Assembly (NCBI GenBank): GCA_034359265.1
Contig: CP136891.1
Location: 57,760,001-57,824,000, forward strand
Source of the DNA: Canna indica
Lineage: Eukaryota; Streptophyta; Magnoliopsida; Zingiberales; Cannaceae
DNA length: 64,000 bases
Direction of reading: 5' to 3'
In this document: in pieces, positions 22,957 through 34,017 of the stretch
How positions within the stretch are numbered: position 1 is the first letter of the stretch
Layout: the number at the start of each line of letters is the position of its first letter
The notes under the pieces: generated by a model
The model's database searches: none
The model's input: only the letters and a program-made list of their open reading frames with translations
What the model was told of the DNA's origin: nothing
Made by a program: the position numbers and the translations under genes

Positions 22957-24491
22957 ATGTCTGGTCGTGGTTATCGACGCAGGAGAGCTTCAGAGTCTCC
23001 GATCGGTGAGACTCCAGCACTTACTCATGCTGCTAATCCTCCTGTTGCTGATCCTCATGAGGATGATACTGTCGAGGCTAGTACATCCAGACGCAGGCGG
23101 CCACGCGGGCCAAACAGGTGGCAGTCTCCACCAGCCACAGAGTCACGTAGATTGATTAGCGTGATTGGGGAGCGGTAATATATCATGAATTATGAATCAT
23201 TACAAATTCATTATATCATAATATAATATTAAAATTTATTTTTGTTGTGCAGGTTCGAGAAAGAAGAAGTGCCGAGGAGCATTTCTTCTACTATTCGACG
23301 ATACATGCACGGGGCATGGCCTACGTGGTCTCACGTGCCTAGCGAGCACGTCAACATGTTATGGCGCGAGTTTGAGGCACGTATTATTATTATTTTTACA
23401 TGCATGATGATATATTAATATTGGTACTTATATTATTATTTTGCAGGCTCGCTATACATGGGCCGAGGACCAGAGGCCCTTCATTTACGCTGCCTGGGAG
23501 GCTATTTCCCGGGCATGGTACAACGGGCATCTGGGGCAAGCTCGGTCCCAGGTGATGGCCCGAGCTGGGACCACTAACATCGCGGAGACTCGGGGATACG
23601 GCCCCGGTTGGATTACTCCGGATATATGGGACCAGCTCGTGGGAATATGGTCGACGGATAGATGGCAGGAGATTTCTCGGAATGCGGCTAGAAATCACAT
23701 GTCGGGGGGAGCAGCTCGTCACACCGGCGGCTCTGTTGCATTTGCAGTGCACGCGAACCGTATGGTAAATATATCTTTTAATTATATATTTTATTTGTTA
23801 CTATGTGTACTAATTAATGTATTTGTTTTGTAAATGTAGACGACGGTGTCGGATGACGGGATTGTCCAGCGATCCTCCCCGATGGCGGTGTTTGAGCGGA
23901 CTCACCGTCGAGCACATGGGACGGGGGAGTACATCGACAACCGCGCTGCATACATTGTGGTAATTATATATTTGTTTAAATTATTCATTATATATTTATA
24001 ATTTAAGTTTTATGATAAATATTAAACAAAAAATCAAACTCGAGTAGGAGACCTACAGCCAGACGGTGGTGCAGCGCGGGGGTACCCCCGAGGACTTTGA
24101 CGCAGCATTGTGGGTCGAGGCCGCATGTGGCTGGGACCATGGCCGCGTATATGGCTTCACAGATAGTGGTCATGCGCGAGCCGTACTAGGGCCACTTGGG
24201 GCACCGACCCCTCCAGTCGTTGGTGAGCGACCGTCCACCTCCAGATCCAGTTATGATCATAGTAATAGGATAAGGACACTAGAGGAGACGGTCGCGCGTT
24301 AGACTGAGATGATGGAGCGCCAGAGTCAGATGATGGCGGATATACAATCTATGCTACACAACATGTCAGGTCATCCCGAAGCAGGCATCTCTTCGGCATC
24401 ATCTAATCCATCATCCTCGAGTCAGTCCACGCCGGTGTACACTCAAGCACTCCAGACCCCGCCATATGATCCAGACCATCCTCCATCGTGA
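22957..24491 (+). pseudogene. Second CACTA gene (TNPA / Transposase_24-like), five exons
   Basis: Multi-exon gene downstream of the transposase, same strand. Proposed exons: 22957-23174, 23253-23376, 23447-23764, 23840-23959, 24048-24491. The joins keep frame (GER|FEK, EFE|ARYTW, NRM|TTVSDDG, YIV|ETYSQ). N-terminus basic (MSGRGYRRRR); middle rich in Trp/Arg (YMHGAWPTWSHVPSEH, TWAEDQRPFIYAAWEAISR, WDQLVGIWSTDRWQEISRNA); later VVQRGGTPEDFDAALWVEA; Gln/Met-rich coiled end with a Ser-rich tail. This fits the plant transposase family placed second in CACTA elements, whose TNPA-like product binds subterminal repeats. An in-frame TAG at 24301 cuts the last exon. Intron 2 appears to start with GC instead of GT. 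Confidence 0.8.
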
Positions 24492-24789
24492 TCGTGAGAT
24501 TTTTTGTTTGGATATTGAACTTGTTACTGAGATATTGAACTTGTTTAACTTATTTTGTTTGGATATTGATACTTCAATTTTGCATTTGAATTATTTTTAT
24601 ACTATCGTGGATAATTATCAATATAAATATAATTGTTTTGATGTATATCTTGGTGTGTTTGTGATGTGTGAATGAATGTGTGTATGAGGGTATGGGTGTG
24701 TGAGTTATGTATCAGATAATGTATCAATGTATCAATGTATCAATGGAAATTTGAAATTTTCAATTTTTCTGTTACCAGGTACACATCAT

Positions 24790-25172
24790 CAGCAACGGCT
24801 TTCTCACGGCCGTCCGTGGGAAAGCCGTTGCTAAAAGTGTATCGAAAGCCGTTGCTGATGACCTACAGCAACGGCTTAGCGACGGGATTTTACTAACGGC
24901 GTTGCTACGGACTCAGCGGCCGTTGCTATTAATGTTATCAGCAACGGCTCCGGGTCTGTGGCAAAACCGTTGCTGATAATATTTTTAGCGACGGCCCGAG
25001 CGGTTGTTGCTGATAATGTTTTGAGCGACTGCCCGAGCGGCCGTTGCTGCACCGTCGCTAAGTTATCAGCAACGCGAGTTTCTGTCACGGCTCTATTGCA
25101 ACGACTGGGCCATTGCTGATGCTCTTCAGCAACGGCTCAGCAACGGCATCAGCCATTGCTGATGCCCATTTC
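24790..25172. repeat. Right subterminal repeats of the CACTA element
   Basis: Dense GCAACGGC/GCCGTTGC motifs in both orientations, a counterpart of 18045-18362, many with CpG changes. Confidence 0.93.
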
Positions 25173-25279
25173 TCTAGTAGTGATTTGTGTCCGTCTCTCC
25201 ATTGTAATTTTTATCTCTTGACATTGGGTCTTAGCGCGCTTGGTTCATGACTTTCAACTCTAGACTTTCGATGCACTCA

Positions 25280-26424
25280 GGGGGCATTTGGTTGCCCGTA
25301 AAGTGCAAATGATGCAACTCTAGTTGCAACATTTAGACAACAAATTTATTTGATTGGCTCCAAAAATATTTTACAGCATTTACTAGTTGCAACTTGTATT
25401 TTTAATATCATTTGAAGGTTGCAAATGAAATTATAGCCCAAAAAACCCGCAATATAAGATTGTGGGCTACAAATGCAATAATTTTAGTATTAGAAAACTA
25501 TTAATTTATTTTAATAAATAATTAAATAATATAAAATATATTTTACTAAACTGAATGGTGATTTAGAGTATAAAATAATATTATTATGAGTTGAATTAAT
25601 TTTGTTGTAACGGATCAATTATTGTTGGGAGGGGGGATGACATATTTATCCTTTTATCTCTATTTGACTAACATCCTCGTGCCTCCAATGGGCCGTGCTT
25701 GAGTCGGCCCAGTCCCGAGCTCGGTCAGGCCCGTTGCTAGTCAAAACGTGTCTGACACGACCAGGATTCCCAAAGGGGTGACCCAGCCCGACACGGGGTT
25801 GCCGCTTCCGGCTCGGGCCGGTCTTAGGCTATAAGGACGGGTCGAAACTATATCCCTTGGCCTGACACAATAATGTGTGCCTCGATCATGATTTTATCGT
25901 ATCAGACTATCAAACTAGTTCTGGCAAATCGTGCTAAAAATATTTAGCACGATACCACTAAAAAATATTTAGAATCAGGTTTAAACTCGATAATTAACGA
26001 ATTTTAAACCCACTTATACCCGATCCAAAGTGTTTATCGGGCTATCGGGCCAGCCCGGCCCAATAACACTTGGCCTGACCCATCACGATAAGGGATCAGG
26101 CCTTGTCGGGCCGGCCCGTTAACGGCCTGAATCCAATAAAAGCCGGCCTGGACCCATTTTTTTTTGTTCTGGGTCGCTATCGGGTCAGGCCAAAATTTGC
26201 TATCCCTATATCAGACCGGGCCAAATTACTAGACCTAAATACAAAAATGCAACTTGCAAGTGTAATTACAATTTCTATTTGCGGTCAACGAAACGTTTGC
26301 AAATAGAAATTGCAACTTTACTTGCGGGCAATCAAATAATATGTTGCAAATTCTCGCGGGCATTTGTTTTTGCATGCAAATATTTTTTTGTAATATTTGC
26401 ACTTGCAGACAACCAAACGCCCCC
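25280..26424. mobile_element. PIF/Harbinger-like MITE copy A (1,145 bp), with nested hAT
   Basis: Ends GGGGGCATTTGGTTGCCCG and, inverted, GGGGGCGTTTGGTTGTCTGC. Flanks TCA/TCT are an imperfect 3-bp duplication. The internal sequence matches copy C (49477-50707) in opposite orientation, including a hAT at the same internal site. No transposase ORF. Assigned to PIF/Harbinger because copy C has a perfect TAA duplication. Confidence 0.8.
25916..26208. mobile_element. hAT-type MITE nested in MITE copy A (293 bp)
   Basis: Ends TAGTTCTGGCAAATCG and, inverted, TAGGGATAGCAAATTT. 8-bp duplications TATCAAAC (25908-25915) and TATCAGAC (26209-26216) differ at one position. The interior is rich in GGCCGGGCC words. 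Confidence 0.75.
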
Positions 26425-27269
26425 TCTGTGAAGACTTATCTTAATATCCAATTTTCTTAGCAATAATAGCTTCCTTTTTAAAAAATTAAGCCACCTTTAA
26501 TTGTAACAAATGGGCCAATTGCTAAGAGACATTCTGAAACCTTTATGGAAAGTTTGATAGTAGATAATTTTATTTAGTAAAGCATGTATTCATGTCTATC
26601 CAAACACTTATAATTGAGGAGGGTGAACAGTTATTTAATTAGGGTTTCTACCTTTAATTTCATTTATAACAGCTATTGCATCAGGGTTTTCTATTTTTTA
26701 GAAGAATAATTTTATCTCACTTCCTAGTCAAAATTTAATTGAAGTTGGTTGATGGCTGCTCAAACTCTGGAATACTTAAATATTAAATATAAAAAATAAT
26801 TGTAAATATTAATTAATCTGGGTAGGACATTTATGTTTACTACTAAAATGTAATCAAACCCCATTGAATTTGAAACAGCCAAAATTTCTCTCAATTAAAT
26901 AGATTATTAATTATTAGCTATATGTGGGGTGAAATGATTATTTTTTTTACAAATAAGAATCTCTTTATTAATGAATCAATATAATGACCTTGTTTTAACA
27001 AAAAAAATTAAAGAACTTTTAACGATCTAAGGTCTGTTTAAAATTGGAAAATTCATTTGAAATTATTATTTTTTTAAAAAAAAATTAAGATTTAAGCTTT
27101 CTTATAAAAGAGTTATCTTTTTTAAGATGGAAAAAAAGAATAATTATTGTTCAAAAATATTAATGACTTTTTGTAATTGATTTACAGAAGGATAAATGAC
27201 AAATTGCATTGAGTAGGCCACTTTCCCAAAGTAAGGGTGAGATGATTACTTTCAAATATGTCATATATA
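26425..27269. other. AT-rich spacer, nothing recognised
   Basis: Homopolymer-rich sequence between two MITEs; no ORF, RNA or repeat that I can support. Confidence 0.6.
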
Positions 27270-29150
27270 GGGGGCGTTTGGTTGCCCGCAAGTACAAATG
27301 CTGCAACTCTAGTTGCAGCATTTAGATAACAAATTTGTTTGGTTGACTGCAAAATCATTTTGCAACATTTACTAGTTGCAACTTGTATTTCAAATATCAT
27401 TTACGGGCCGTAAGTGGAATTGCAGCCCAAAAAGCCCGCAATACAAGATTGCGGGTTGCAAATGCAATAATTTAAGTATTAAAAAATAATTAATTTTGGC
27501 GACGTAGAGTCGTCGGATGAAGACGAGATAAATATCAAAGTTGTAGGTTTTTGTGTGCTGAACCTGATGGTAGTGTCAGATTTTACATCTGATGTCATTT
27601 GATAGATTTTTTAATATATTTTCAGTATTATACAAAAATTAAAAATTATTAATTTGTCAGACAAATCATGTCGGGCCTAAGTTTTTAGCCTGACCCGAAA
27701 AAATTTGTCCCAGGCTCGACCCAAAAAATTTATGCCCGACCCGGCCCAAAAAAGTTCGTGTCCAGCCTGGCCCGAAAAAATTTGTGCCCGGCCAGGCCCG
27801 AAAAAATTCGTGTCCGTCCCGCCCCGAAAAAATTTGTGTCCGACCCGACCCAAAAAATTCGTGCACTACACGACCCGTCCCAGCCCGGCTCGGTCCGAAA
27901 AAATTCGTGCCCAAACCGGCCTGAAAAATTTCGTGCCCAGCCCGACTCAAAAATTTCGTGCCTGGCCTAGCCCGAAAAAATTTGTGCTCGGCCAGGCCCG
28001 AAAAAATTCGTGCTCAGCCTGGCTCAAAAAAATTCACTGTCGGCCCGGCCCTGCCCAAAAAAAATTTGTACCCCGGCCCGGCCCGAAAAGATTCATGCCC
28101 TGCCCGACCCTGCCCGAAAAAAATTCGTGCCCAACCCAGCCCTGCCCGAAAAAATTTATGCACTGCGCGACTCGTGCCGACCCGAAAAAAATCGTGCCTT
28201 GCTCGGCCCAAAATTATTCGTGCACGGCCCAGCCCCAAAAAATTCGTGCCCAACCCGACCCAAAATATTTTGTGCTCGGCCCGTCCCAAAAAAATTCATG
28301 CCCGGTCTGGATCGAAAAAATTCTTGCCTGGCCCTGCCCGAAAAAATTCGTGGTCAGCCCTGCCCAAAAAAATTCGTGTCCCGACCCGACCCAAAAAATT
28401 TCATGCCCAGCCCGACCTAACACGAAAAGAAATTCATGCCCAGTCCGAAATATTCGCATCGGGCCCAACCTTGCCCGAAAAAATTCGTGCACTGCCCATC
28501 TTGACTCGGCTCGGCCCAAAAAATTTATGCCAGACCCCGCATGAGAAAATTCGTTGCCGGCCAAAAAAATTTCGTGCTCGGCCCGGCCCGAAAAAATTCC
28601 TGCCCAACCCGGCCTGAAAAAATTCGTTTCCCGGCCCGGCCTGACCAGAAAACAAATTCGTGCCCGGCCCAAAAAAAAAATTGTGTTCGGCCCAGCCTTG
28701 CCCGAAAAAAATTCGTACACTGCCCAACCTGTCCCGGTCCGGCTCGGGCCGACTCGAAAAAATTCGTGTCCGGCTCGGCCCAAAAAGATTTGTGCACGAC
28801 CCGACCCGAAAAGTTTGTGCCCGGCCCTGCCCGAAAAAGTTTGTACCCGGCCCGGATAAATTCGTGCATGCTCGGCCCGTCCCGTCCCGGCCCGGCTCAG
28901 CCCGACTTGAGAAAATTCGTGCCCGACCCGACCCGAAAAATTTCGTAAGATGCAAGTTGCACGTTGCACGTTGCAAGTTGCAAGTGTAATTACAACTTCC
29001 ATTTGCGGTCAACCAAACGCCCGCAAATAAAAGTTGCAGCTCTACTTGCGGGCAACCAAACGCTAGGCTGCAAAATCTATTTGCGGGCATTTGCTTTTGC
29101 ATGCAAATGGATTTTGCAGCGTTTGCATTTGCGGGCAACCAAACGCCCCC
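27270..29150. mobile_element. PIF/Harbinger-like MITE copy B (1,881 bp) with an expanded internal array
   Basis: Ends GGGGGCGTTTGGTTGCCCGC, identical over 20 bp in both inverted termini, flanked by ATA on each side. The left part matches copies A and C. Homology to the nested hAT starts at about 27650 but continues into a long tandem array. The right part is repeated subterminal GCGGGCAACCAAACGC. No transposase. Confidence 0.88.
27690..28945. repeat. GC-rich tandem array, unit about 26-36 bp (CCCGAAAAAATTCGTGCCCG)
   Basis: About 40 variable units, each an A-tract with ATT followed by CGTGCCCGGCCCGGCC-type sequence. The array is free of stops over long distances in several frames of both strands (219-279 codons), giving repeated ARPEKIRA-like peptides. 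Such openness follows from the repeat composition, and no frame looks favoured. Two to three units of the same motif exist in copy C near 49800-49870, the likely source. Confidence 0.92.
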
Positions 29151-29533
29151 ATAGTTTCCTAGTGAAGTAAAATATGTTAACATTATAAATTTGAGTTAAA
29201 AAAATAATATAAAATTAAGAGAAAATGTGTAATTATGTCAAAGTAAAAAAGAAAGAATACAAAGCTAAAATTTCAAGAACTCCTTGGAGTGAAATTGAAA
29301 AAAATGGATTTCTCTGCAATAGAAACAAGAAGCAAGATTTCTCAGAATTATAAACAGGGGAATTATTTGGTGTGCATGCATTCTTAATGAAAATTGCTTT
29401 CCACTCATTTGCATCTCTCAACGGCAAGAAAGATAAAGAAAACAAAAACAGAAGCAAACCTACACAGCTAGCTGCAGCAGATGAAATCTGCTATTTTTAA
29501 GCTTATAATTCAGCCTGCTAAGGCGCTAATTAA

Positions 29534-30082
29534 TTACACCGCCTCCGCACCAACCTGAGCTGACTCCGCTTCAGCAGCCGCCGGCTGCTTCTGCTCCTCA
29601 TGGGTACGGCAGCAGGCACGGCACGTGGGACAGGAGCTCCTCTCCGCCAGCCACTGCTCGACGCACCGGACGTGGAACCCGTGGCTGCACGCCGGCAGCA
29701 CGCTCACGGCGTCGCCCTCCACGAACTCCGTCAGGCAGATGGCGCACTCCGGGGCCCCCGCCCCGGCCAGCCTCGTCCCCGCCTCCGCAGCCGAAAACAC
29801 CATCGTCGGCAACGCCGCCGCCTCCTTCTCGGGCTTCTGGTCGGTGTCAGCCCGAAGGCATCGGCGACGGCGGAGAAGGACGCGTACGGCGGCGCCGAGG
29901 GAGAAGCCGAGTACGGCGACGCCGAAGAGCGCGGCCAGGACGATGGCCATGTTGGCGCCAAAGTCGCCGGCGCCGGAGTAGGGCCCCCACTTGTTGGCGG
30001 TGGCGTTGCCGGTGCTCTCTGACGCGGCAGCGGGCGCAGGGCGAGGGAGCTCGCCGCCGCTGTCTGCGTGAGGGTCCGGCAT
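29534..30082 (-). CDS. ATL-family RING-H2 E3 ubiquitin ligase (182 aa, intronless)
   Basis: Membrane-anchored ubiquitin ligase of the plant ATL family, which with an E2 transfers ubiquitin to substrates at endomembranes or plasma membrane. N-terminal region rich in Ala/Pro/Ser (1-42). One transmembrane helix at about 43-69 (ANMAIVLAALFGVAVLGFSL), then an RRRR stop-transfer. A weak GLD-like segment LPTMVFSAAE (91-100). A complete RING-H2 at 113-154 with exact C-x2-C-x15-C-x-H-x2-H-x2-C-x10-C-x2-C spacing, including the Pro before Cys3 (LPAC) and the Trp of EQWL needed for E2 contact. Length and lack of introns fit ATL8/ATL80-sized members. The ATG at 30082 is chosen because it gives the full N-terminus and is preceded by a GA tract and TATA-like box. 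It is GC-rich, unlike its surroundings. The exact orthologue is not resolved. Confidence 0.95.
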   Translation of the reverse strand: MPDPHADSGGELPRPAPAAASESTGNATANKWGPYSGAGDFGANMAIVLAALFGVAVLGFSLGAAVRVLLRRRRCLRADTDQKPEKEAAALPTMVFSAAEAGTRLAGAGAPECAICLTEFVEGDAVSVLPACSHGFHVRCVEQWLAERSSCPTCRACCRTHEEQKQPAAAEAESAQVGAEAV

Positions 30083-30092
30083 AGTCGCTTAC

Positions 30093-30112
30093 AGAGAGAG
30101 AGAGAGAGAGAG
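30093..30112 (-). repeat. (GA)n/(CT)n microsatellite in the ATL 5' leader
   Basis: About 10 dinucleotide units, 10 bp upstream of the ATG (CT on the coding strand). CT tracts are common near plant start sites. Confidence 0.85.
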
Positions 30113-30161
30113 TGGGGAAAGTTGGCAGGCTTTTGGGTTTTTGTCAGTGAAGTCGATAAGG

Positions 30162-30173
30162 CTTAAATAAATC
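30162..30173 (-). promoter_or_regulatory. Possible TATA box of the ATL gene
   Basis: TTATTTAAGC on the minus strand, about 80 bp upstream of the ATG. Position suits a TATA box with a short leader, but the sequence is not a strong consensus. Confidence 0.4.
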
Positions 30174-30179
30174 CGAATG

Positions 30180-32512
30180 AAACGTCATACGTTGGCGTTT
30201 TTATCGCATAGGATTCTTATTCTGCCTTTTCACCGCATACATATGGTGAACTGCACTTGGCAGTAATTTTTTTAAAAAAAAATGATTAAATGACTTTCTT
30301 ACACCAACAACAACATGAACATTGGATCAATTTATTTTATTTTATTTTGTTGATATTAGGAATAGATCAAAAATATCTATTTTTTTATTTGATTAGCGTA
30401 AAAAAAAAATAAGAAAAAAAATCATTATTAATAAAATTTAAAATCTACACTCAAAATAATAAATTGTATTATTAATATAATAAAATATACATTAGTGTAA
30501 AATGTTTTTTGAAATAAACTATTTATTTGAAAAGATAACAAATATAAATTATTTTGAATTAAAAAATATTATTTATTAATTACATGGATATACCAAAATA
30601 AATTGAAATATCTGAAAGACCATTATTTATTTTTGCAAACTAAAAACTAAAATTATTTTATAACATATCAAATGTTTTGATTACTAAAATATAAGTTTAA
30701 AAATTATTATATTACCTAGAATATATTAAATAAAAAAATAAATTAAAAGGCATGATAAATTAGTAACATAAATACATTTTATGTAATTATATGATGGATT
30801 CTAATGGATAATAAAAAGAAATAAAATAAGAAAAGAATTTGCTAGTAGAACAGAGACAGGATAATGCATAAGGAAGAAATGATTGCAATAAGAGTGACTT
30901 TTGCAACTATAATTGGATAAGCATCATTGCTGAGATGACAAAAAGCTGATGAGGTGTCCCTCCCTCCCAGCACTAGAAAACTTCAGGCTTCAAATAAACA
31001 GTTTCAAAAACCAATTTCACTGTTTTCCTTTACACATCTTATTTTTATATTATTTTAAAATATTTAAAATTATTTAAGAATTTTGAGATTCAATCACCAA
31101 AATCATTATAAACAAAATGTTTAAACACAAAATTATATTTAAAATATATTTATTTTATAAGATAAAAAAAATATGATAAGGAATGAATATATAATGTATG
31201 GATTAAAAAAAATAAAATTAATATCAATATGATGTATATTAAATTTAAAAAAATTATTAATACTTTCTTATTTAATATTTTATCATATCTTATTTTATTC
31301 AATAAAATAAATGATATTATAATTCGTTTGCTTCGAATTAGATTTGATATTATAAAATAATAAAGAAAGGAGTATTAGATAAAAAAAAATAGTTAGATAT
31401 ATATTAAATATAATATTAATTTATATTTTTTTAATTTTATTTTATTATAATTTATACCATAAATAAATAATAAATATAAATTAATCTCTTATTTTATCGT
31501 ATAAAATAAATATGCTGAATGATTCAATTATATTTTTTATATGATTGTTGGATTTAAAATACATTTGTAGATTTTAATTTATAATATAAGTCAACAAATG
31601 ATTGACGCAGACATTTTAATAATTAAATATATATTAATTCATTTAAAAATCATTTCAAAGAATATAGAAGGATATAATTAACTAGATTTTTAAAAAATCT
31701 CAAGTATTTTGAAACATTAAAAAGAGGTTCCTACAATTAGTATAAAAAATATAGGGGAGAATACTACAATTTATCCTTTGAAAAATTATATCATTCATTT
31801 TAAAATAATTGAGATCAATTAATTAAGTCATGTTAAATAAATAGAGTGATTGGGATATTTAAGTAATCTTTCTTTTTTTGTTTCATTATATATTTAATTA
31901 AAATAATTTCAGTTTGAGTTTTTTAGTATTTAAAATGAAAACACTACTTAATCAAATTCCATTTTTTTTAAAAAAATAAAACTTGACCCAATAATTCGAT
32001 TATATAATCAGATAGTGTTGGTTTAACTAGTTTGATTTCATTATAGCCCTGCTAACAAGTTCATTCTCCATAATTTAAGTGAGGTGAGTGGTCGTATTCC
32101 ATACTCTATTACTAGCTAGTGGAACAAAAGTGTAATGGATGTGCTTCATTTGACGCATGCAAACTTTATCCATGGCCACCAAACCAATCTTCATCGTGCC
32201 TCTTAATCCTTTTCATACCCTATCAACATGTTCGTCCAGAGCTACTTTGTTATTTTATGTTGCACGATAGAGGATTAGGTTTCATATCTGATGCTAATCT
32301 TGCATAGAGAATTTAGGTAAAATCACAAGAAAATTATAATTTATGGGTAAAACTACTTTATGATGGTTAGGATATTTGTCAAAATCATGAACTTTTTTAT
32401 AATATATTCAAATCATCCTCCAATTCTATTCTTTAATTTATTTATTTATAATTATATTGATAGTTAGGATAATTGCTTATATATGTATTTTATTAAACAA
32501 AAATTTTAAATG
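30180..32512. other. Very AT-rich spacer upstream of the ATL gene
   Basis: Long runs of A/T with no ORF of note. A 62-codon frame near 32119 shows no family features. It may include distal regulatory sequence of the ATL gene, but nothing specific can be pointed to. Confidence 0.6.
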
Positions 32513-32889
32513 ACATTGGACTGAACTATATAGCACCTTTGGATCCGACCGGATTAAGCCCAAAAACGCTCATACTTATAAATCAGACTCAAGTCAAGTC
32601 AGATGGCTTAGCCCGGGGGCTCCACTCGACCATACAAGGATACTTGCGTCCTAATTCATTACGAGAGATTCCACAATTACGAGCCTGACATCTTCGGGAT
32701 CAGCCTCGACCCATTTTAAGCAACATCTCTACGAAATTACCGGGCATCATCATCGCCAGACATCCCTCATCCTGCATTATATACAGACACGATGATTCTT
32801 AGGTACCATAGATTTCAATTTCTATTATTTTCACTTGGAATTCATTCTTACTTGAGCGTTAGAATATCTTTTGCACCCCCACTCCCACA
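32513..32889 (+). repeat. Probable 5' LTR of a Tat-lineage gypsy element
   Basis: Begins TGACATTGGACTG, ends CCCCACTCCCACA, and contains TATATACAGAC (near 32778) and a downstream CTTGAGCGTTAGAAT stretch resembling the U5 of Tat/Retand elements (CTTGAGCGTC). No second copy is found downstream, so the boundaries are tentative. Confidence 0.5.
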
Positions 32890-34017
32890 ATGGTTGGTAC
32901 TCGGAGTTAGGCGAACGTCGCAACACCCTAGCAGTGACATTCCTCGGCTACCTAGAGACGCTGAAACAGTGAGGAGTGACACTCCGGCACCAGCCAATCT
33001 CTCACCGGAAGAATCTCAGCGTCTAATAAACAACCTTAACGCAGAGAACAATTAGCAGCTCGAGTTGAGGCGCCGACACGATCACCGGAACAACTCCCGA
33101 CCGAACATGAGCGCCACCTCTCAGAACGTGATGAAGACAACCACACGAAGAGATCCGAAAGGTCGATCTCCATTTTTTGAGATGAAGTCTCCCGCACATA
33201 TCATGACAGTCTGTCTCTCGGACAACTTCAAGTTGCCGACCACCCTACAGCAATACGATAGGCACAGGCGATCCAATCACGCATCTAATGATATTCAGGT
33301 CTATGATGCTCCTCAATGGTGTAACCGATCCCATCCTTTGTCTAGCCTTCTCCAAACTTTTTGGAGAAGGCTGCGCTACTATGGTTCTCTACCCTTTTAC
33401 TAGCACCTTCACCAACCAGTTCTCTTCGTCGCGGATCTACTCCAAGACCGAGGATGCCCTCCACTACATTAAGCAGGGGCAATACGAGTCAGTAATAGAC
33501 TACTTGAAGAGATTTCAGGCCACGGTCATAGAGATTTCAACCTCGACCCACACATCGAGCTATTTTCCATCAAGCATGGTCTAAAGCCCAAACACTTCGT
33601 AGACCAGATCGCCCTAGCAAAAATGAAGGACTTGGCCGAGTTTTGAGAGAAAGTCATGAACAATATAAAGATGAAAGAACTCCGAGAGACTAGAAAGGCC
33701 GATAGGCGCAACGCCAAAGATGCCACCGAAGATAAGAAATCCAAGAAAATTGACAAGAAAGGCGAGGATCGAGATCGTCATGAACGAGACAACAATAGGA
33801 GGGTAAAATCGCCACCTCGATCGAACGCCAAGTACTAGAAATACACTCCACTTAACATGAAGAAGGAAATCATCCTATGTGAGATCTACGACTTAAAATT
33901 CCTCAAACACCCTATCAATGCCGAAAAGCAAAAACTGTCACCCAACACCGACAAGAGCAAAAAGTGCACTTTTCACGACACCTATGGGCACTCCACAGAA
34001 GACTGTGTGGTACTAAG
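32890..34017 (+). pseudogene. Tat-lineage gypsy gag, first part
   Basis: Degenerate capsid gene: LSPEESQRLINNLNAENN near 33000; SPFFEMKSPAHIMTVCLSDNFKLPTTL (cf. the Tat gag start) to 33255; then in another frame FRSMMLLNGVTDPILCLAFSKLFGEG and DALHYIKQGQYESVIDYLKRF (33288-33530); then a Lys/Arg-rich linker; and CTFHDTYGHSTEDC, the C-x-FH-x3-GH-x-TEDC signature of Tat elements, at about 33965-34010. At least two frameshifts and several stops. The frame is cut at 34017 by the copia insertion and resumes at 41712. Confidence 0.8.

Larger units (their letters stand above)
18026..25182 (+). mobile_element. CACTA (En/Spm) DNA transposon, 7,157 bp, both ends intact
   Basis: Starts CACTACTAGAAA and ends TTTCTCTAGTAGTG, i.e. 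inverted CACTA ends. It is flanked by a perfect 3-bp duplication ATT (18023-18025 and 25183-25185), as expected for the superfamily. Arrays of GCAACGGC motifs in both orientations fill both subterminal regions. Inside, on the plus strand, are a transposase (TNPD-like) pseudogene and a second spliced gene (TNPA-like). The transposase has four frameshifts and a premature stop, so the element is not autonomous as read here. Confidence 0.96.

Noticed and set aside
27690..28945. CRISPR-like appearance (regular repeats with variable parts)
   Set aside because: A plant nuclear MITE context, no constant repeat with unique spacers, and no cas genes; units vary in every part.
27705..29002. Long ORFs (219-279 codons) on both strands resembling a repetitive Lys/Pro-rich protein
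   Set aside because: They follow from a tandem array without stop codons, are equally open in several frames and both strands, and show no frame preference.
29600..30022. 140-codon ORF opposite the ATL gene
   Set aside because: Shadow of a GC-rich gene; the minus frame has a complete RING-H2 and transmembrane helix.
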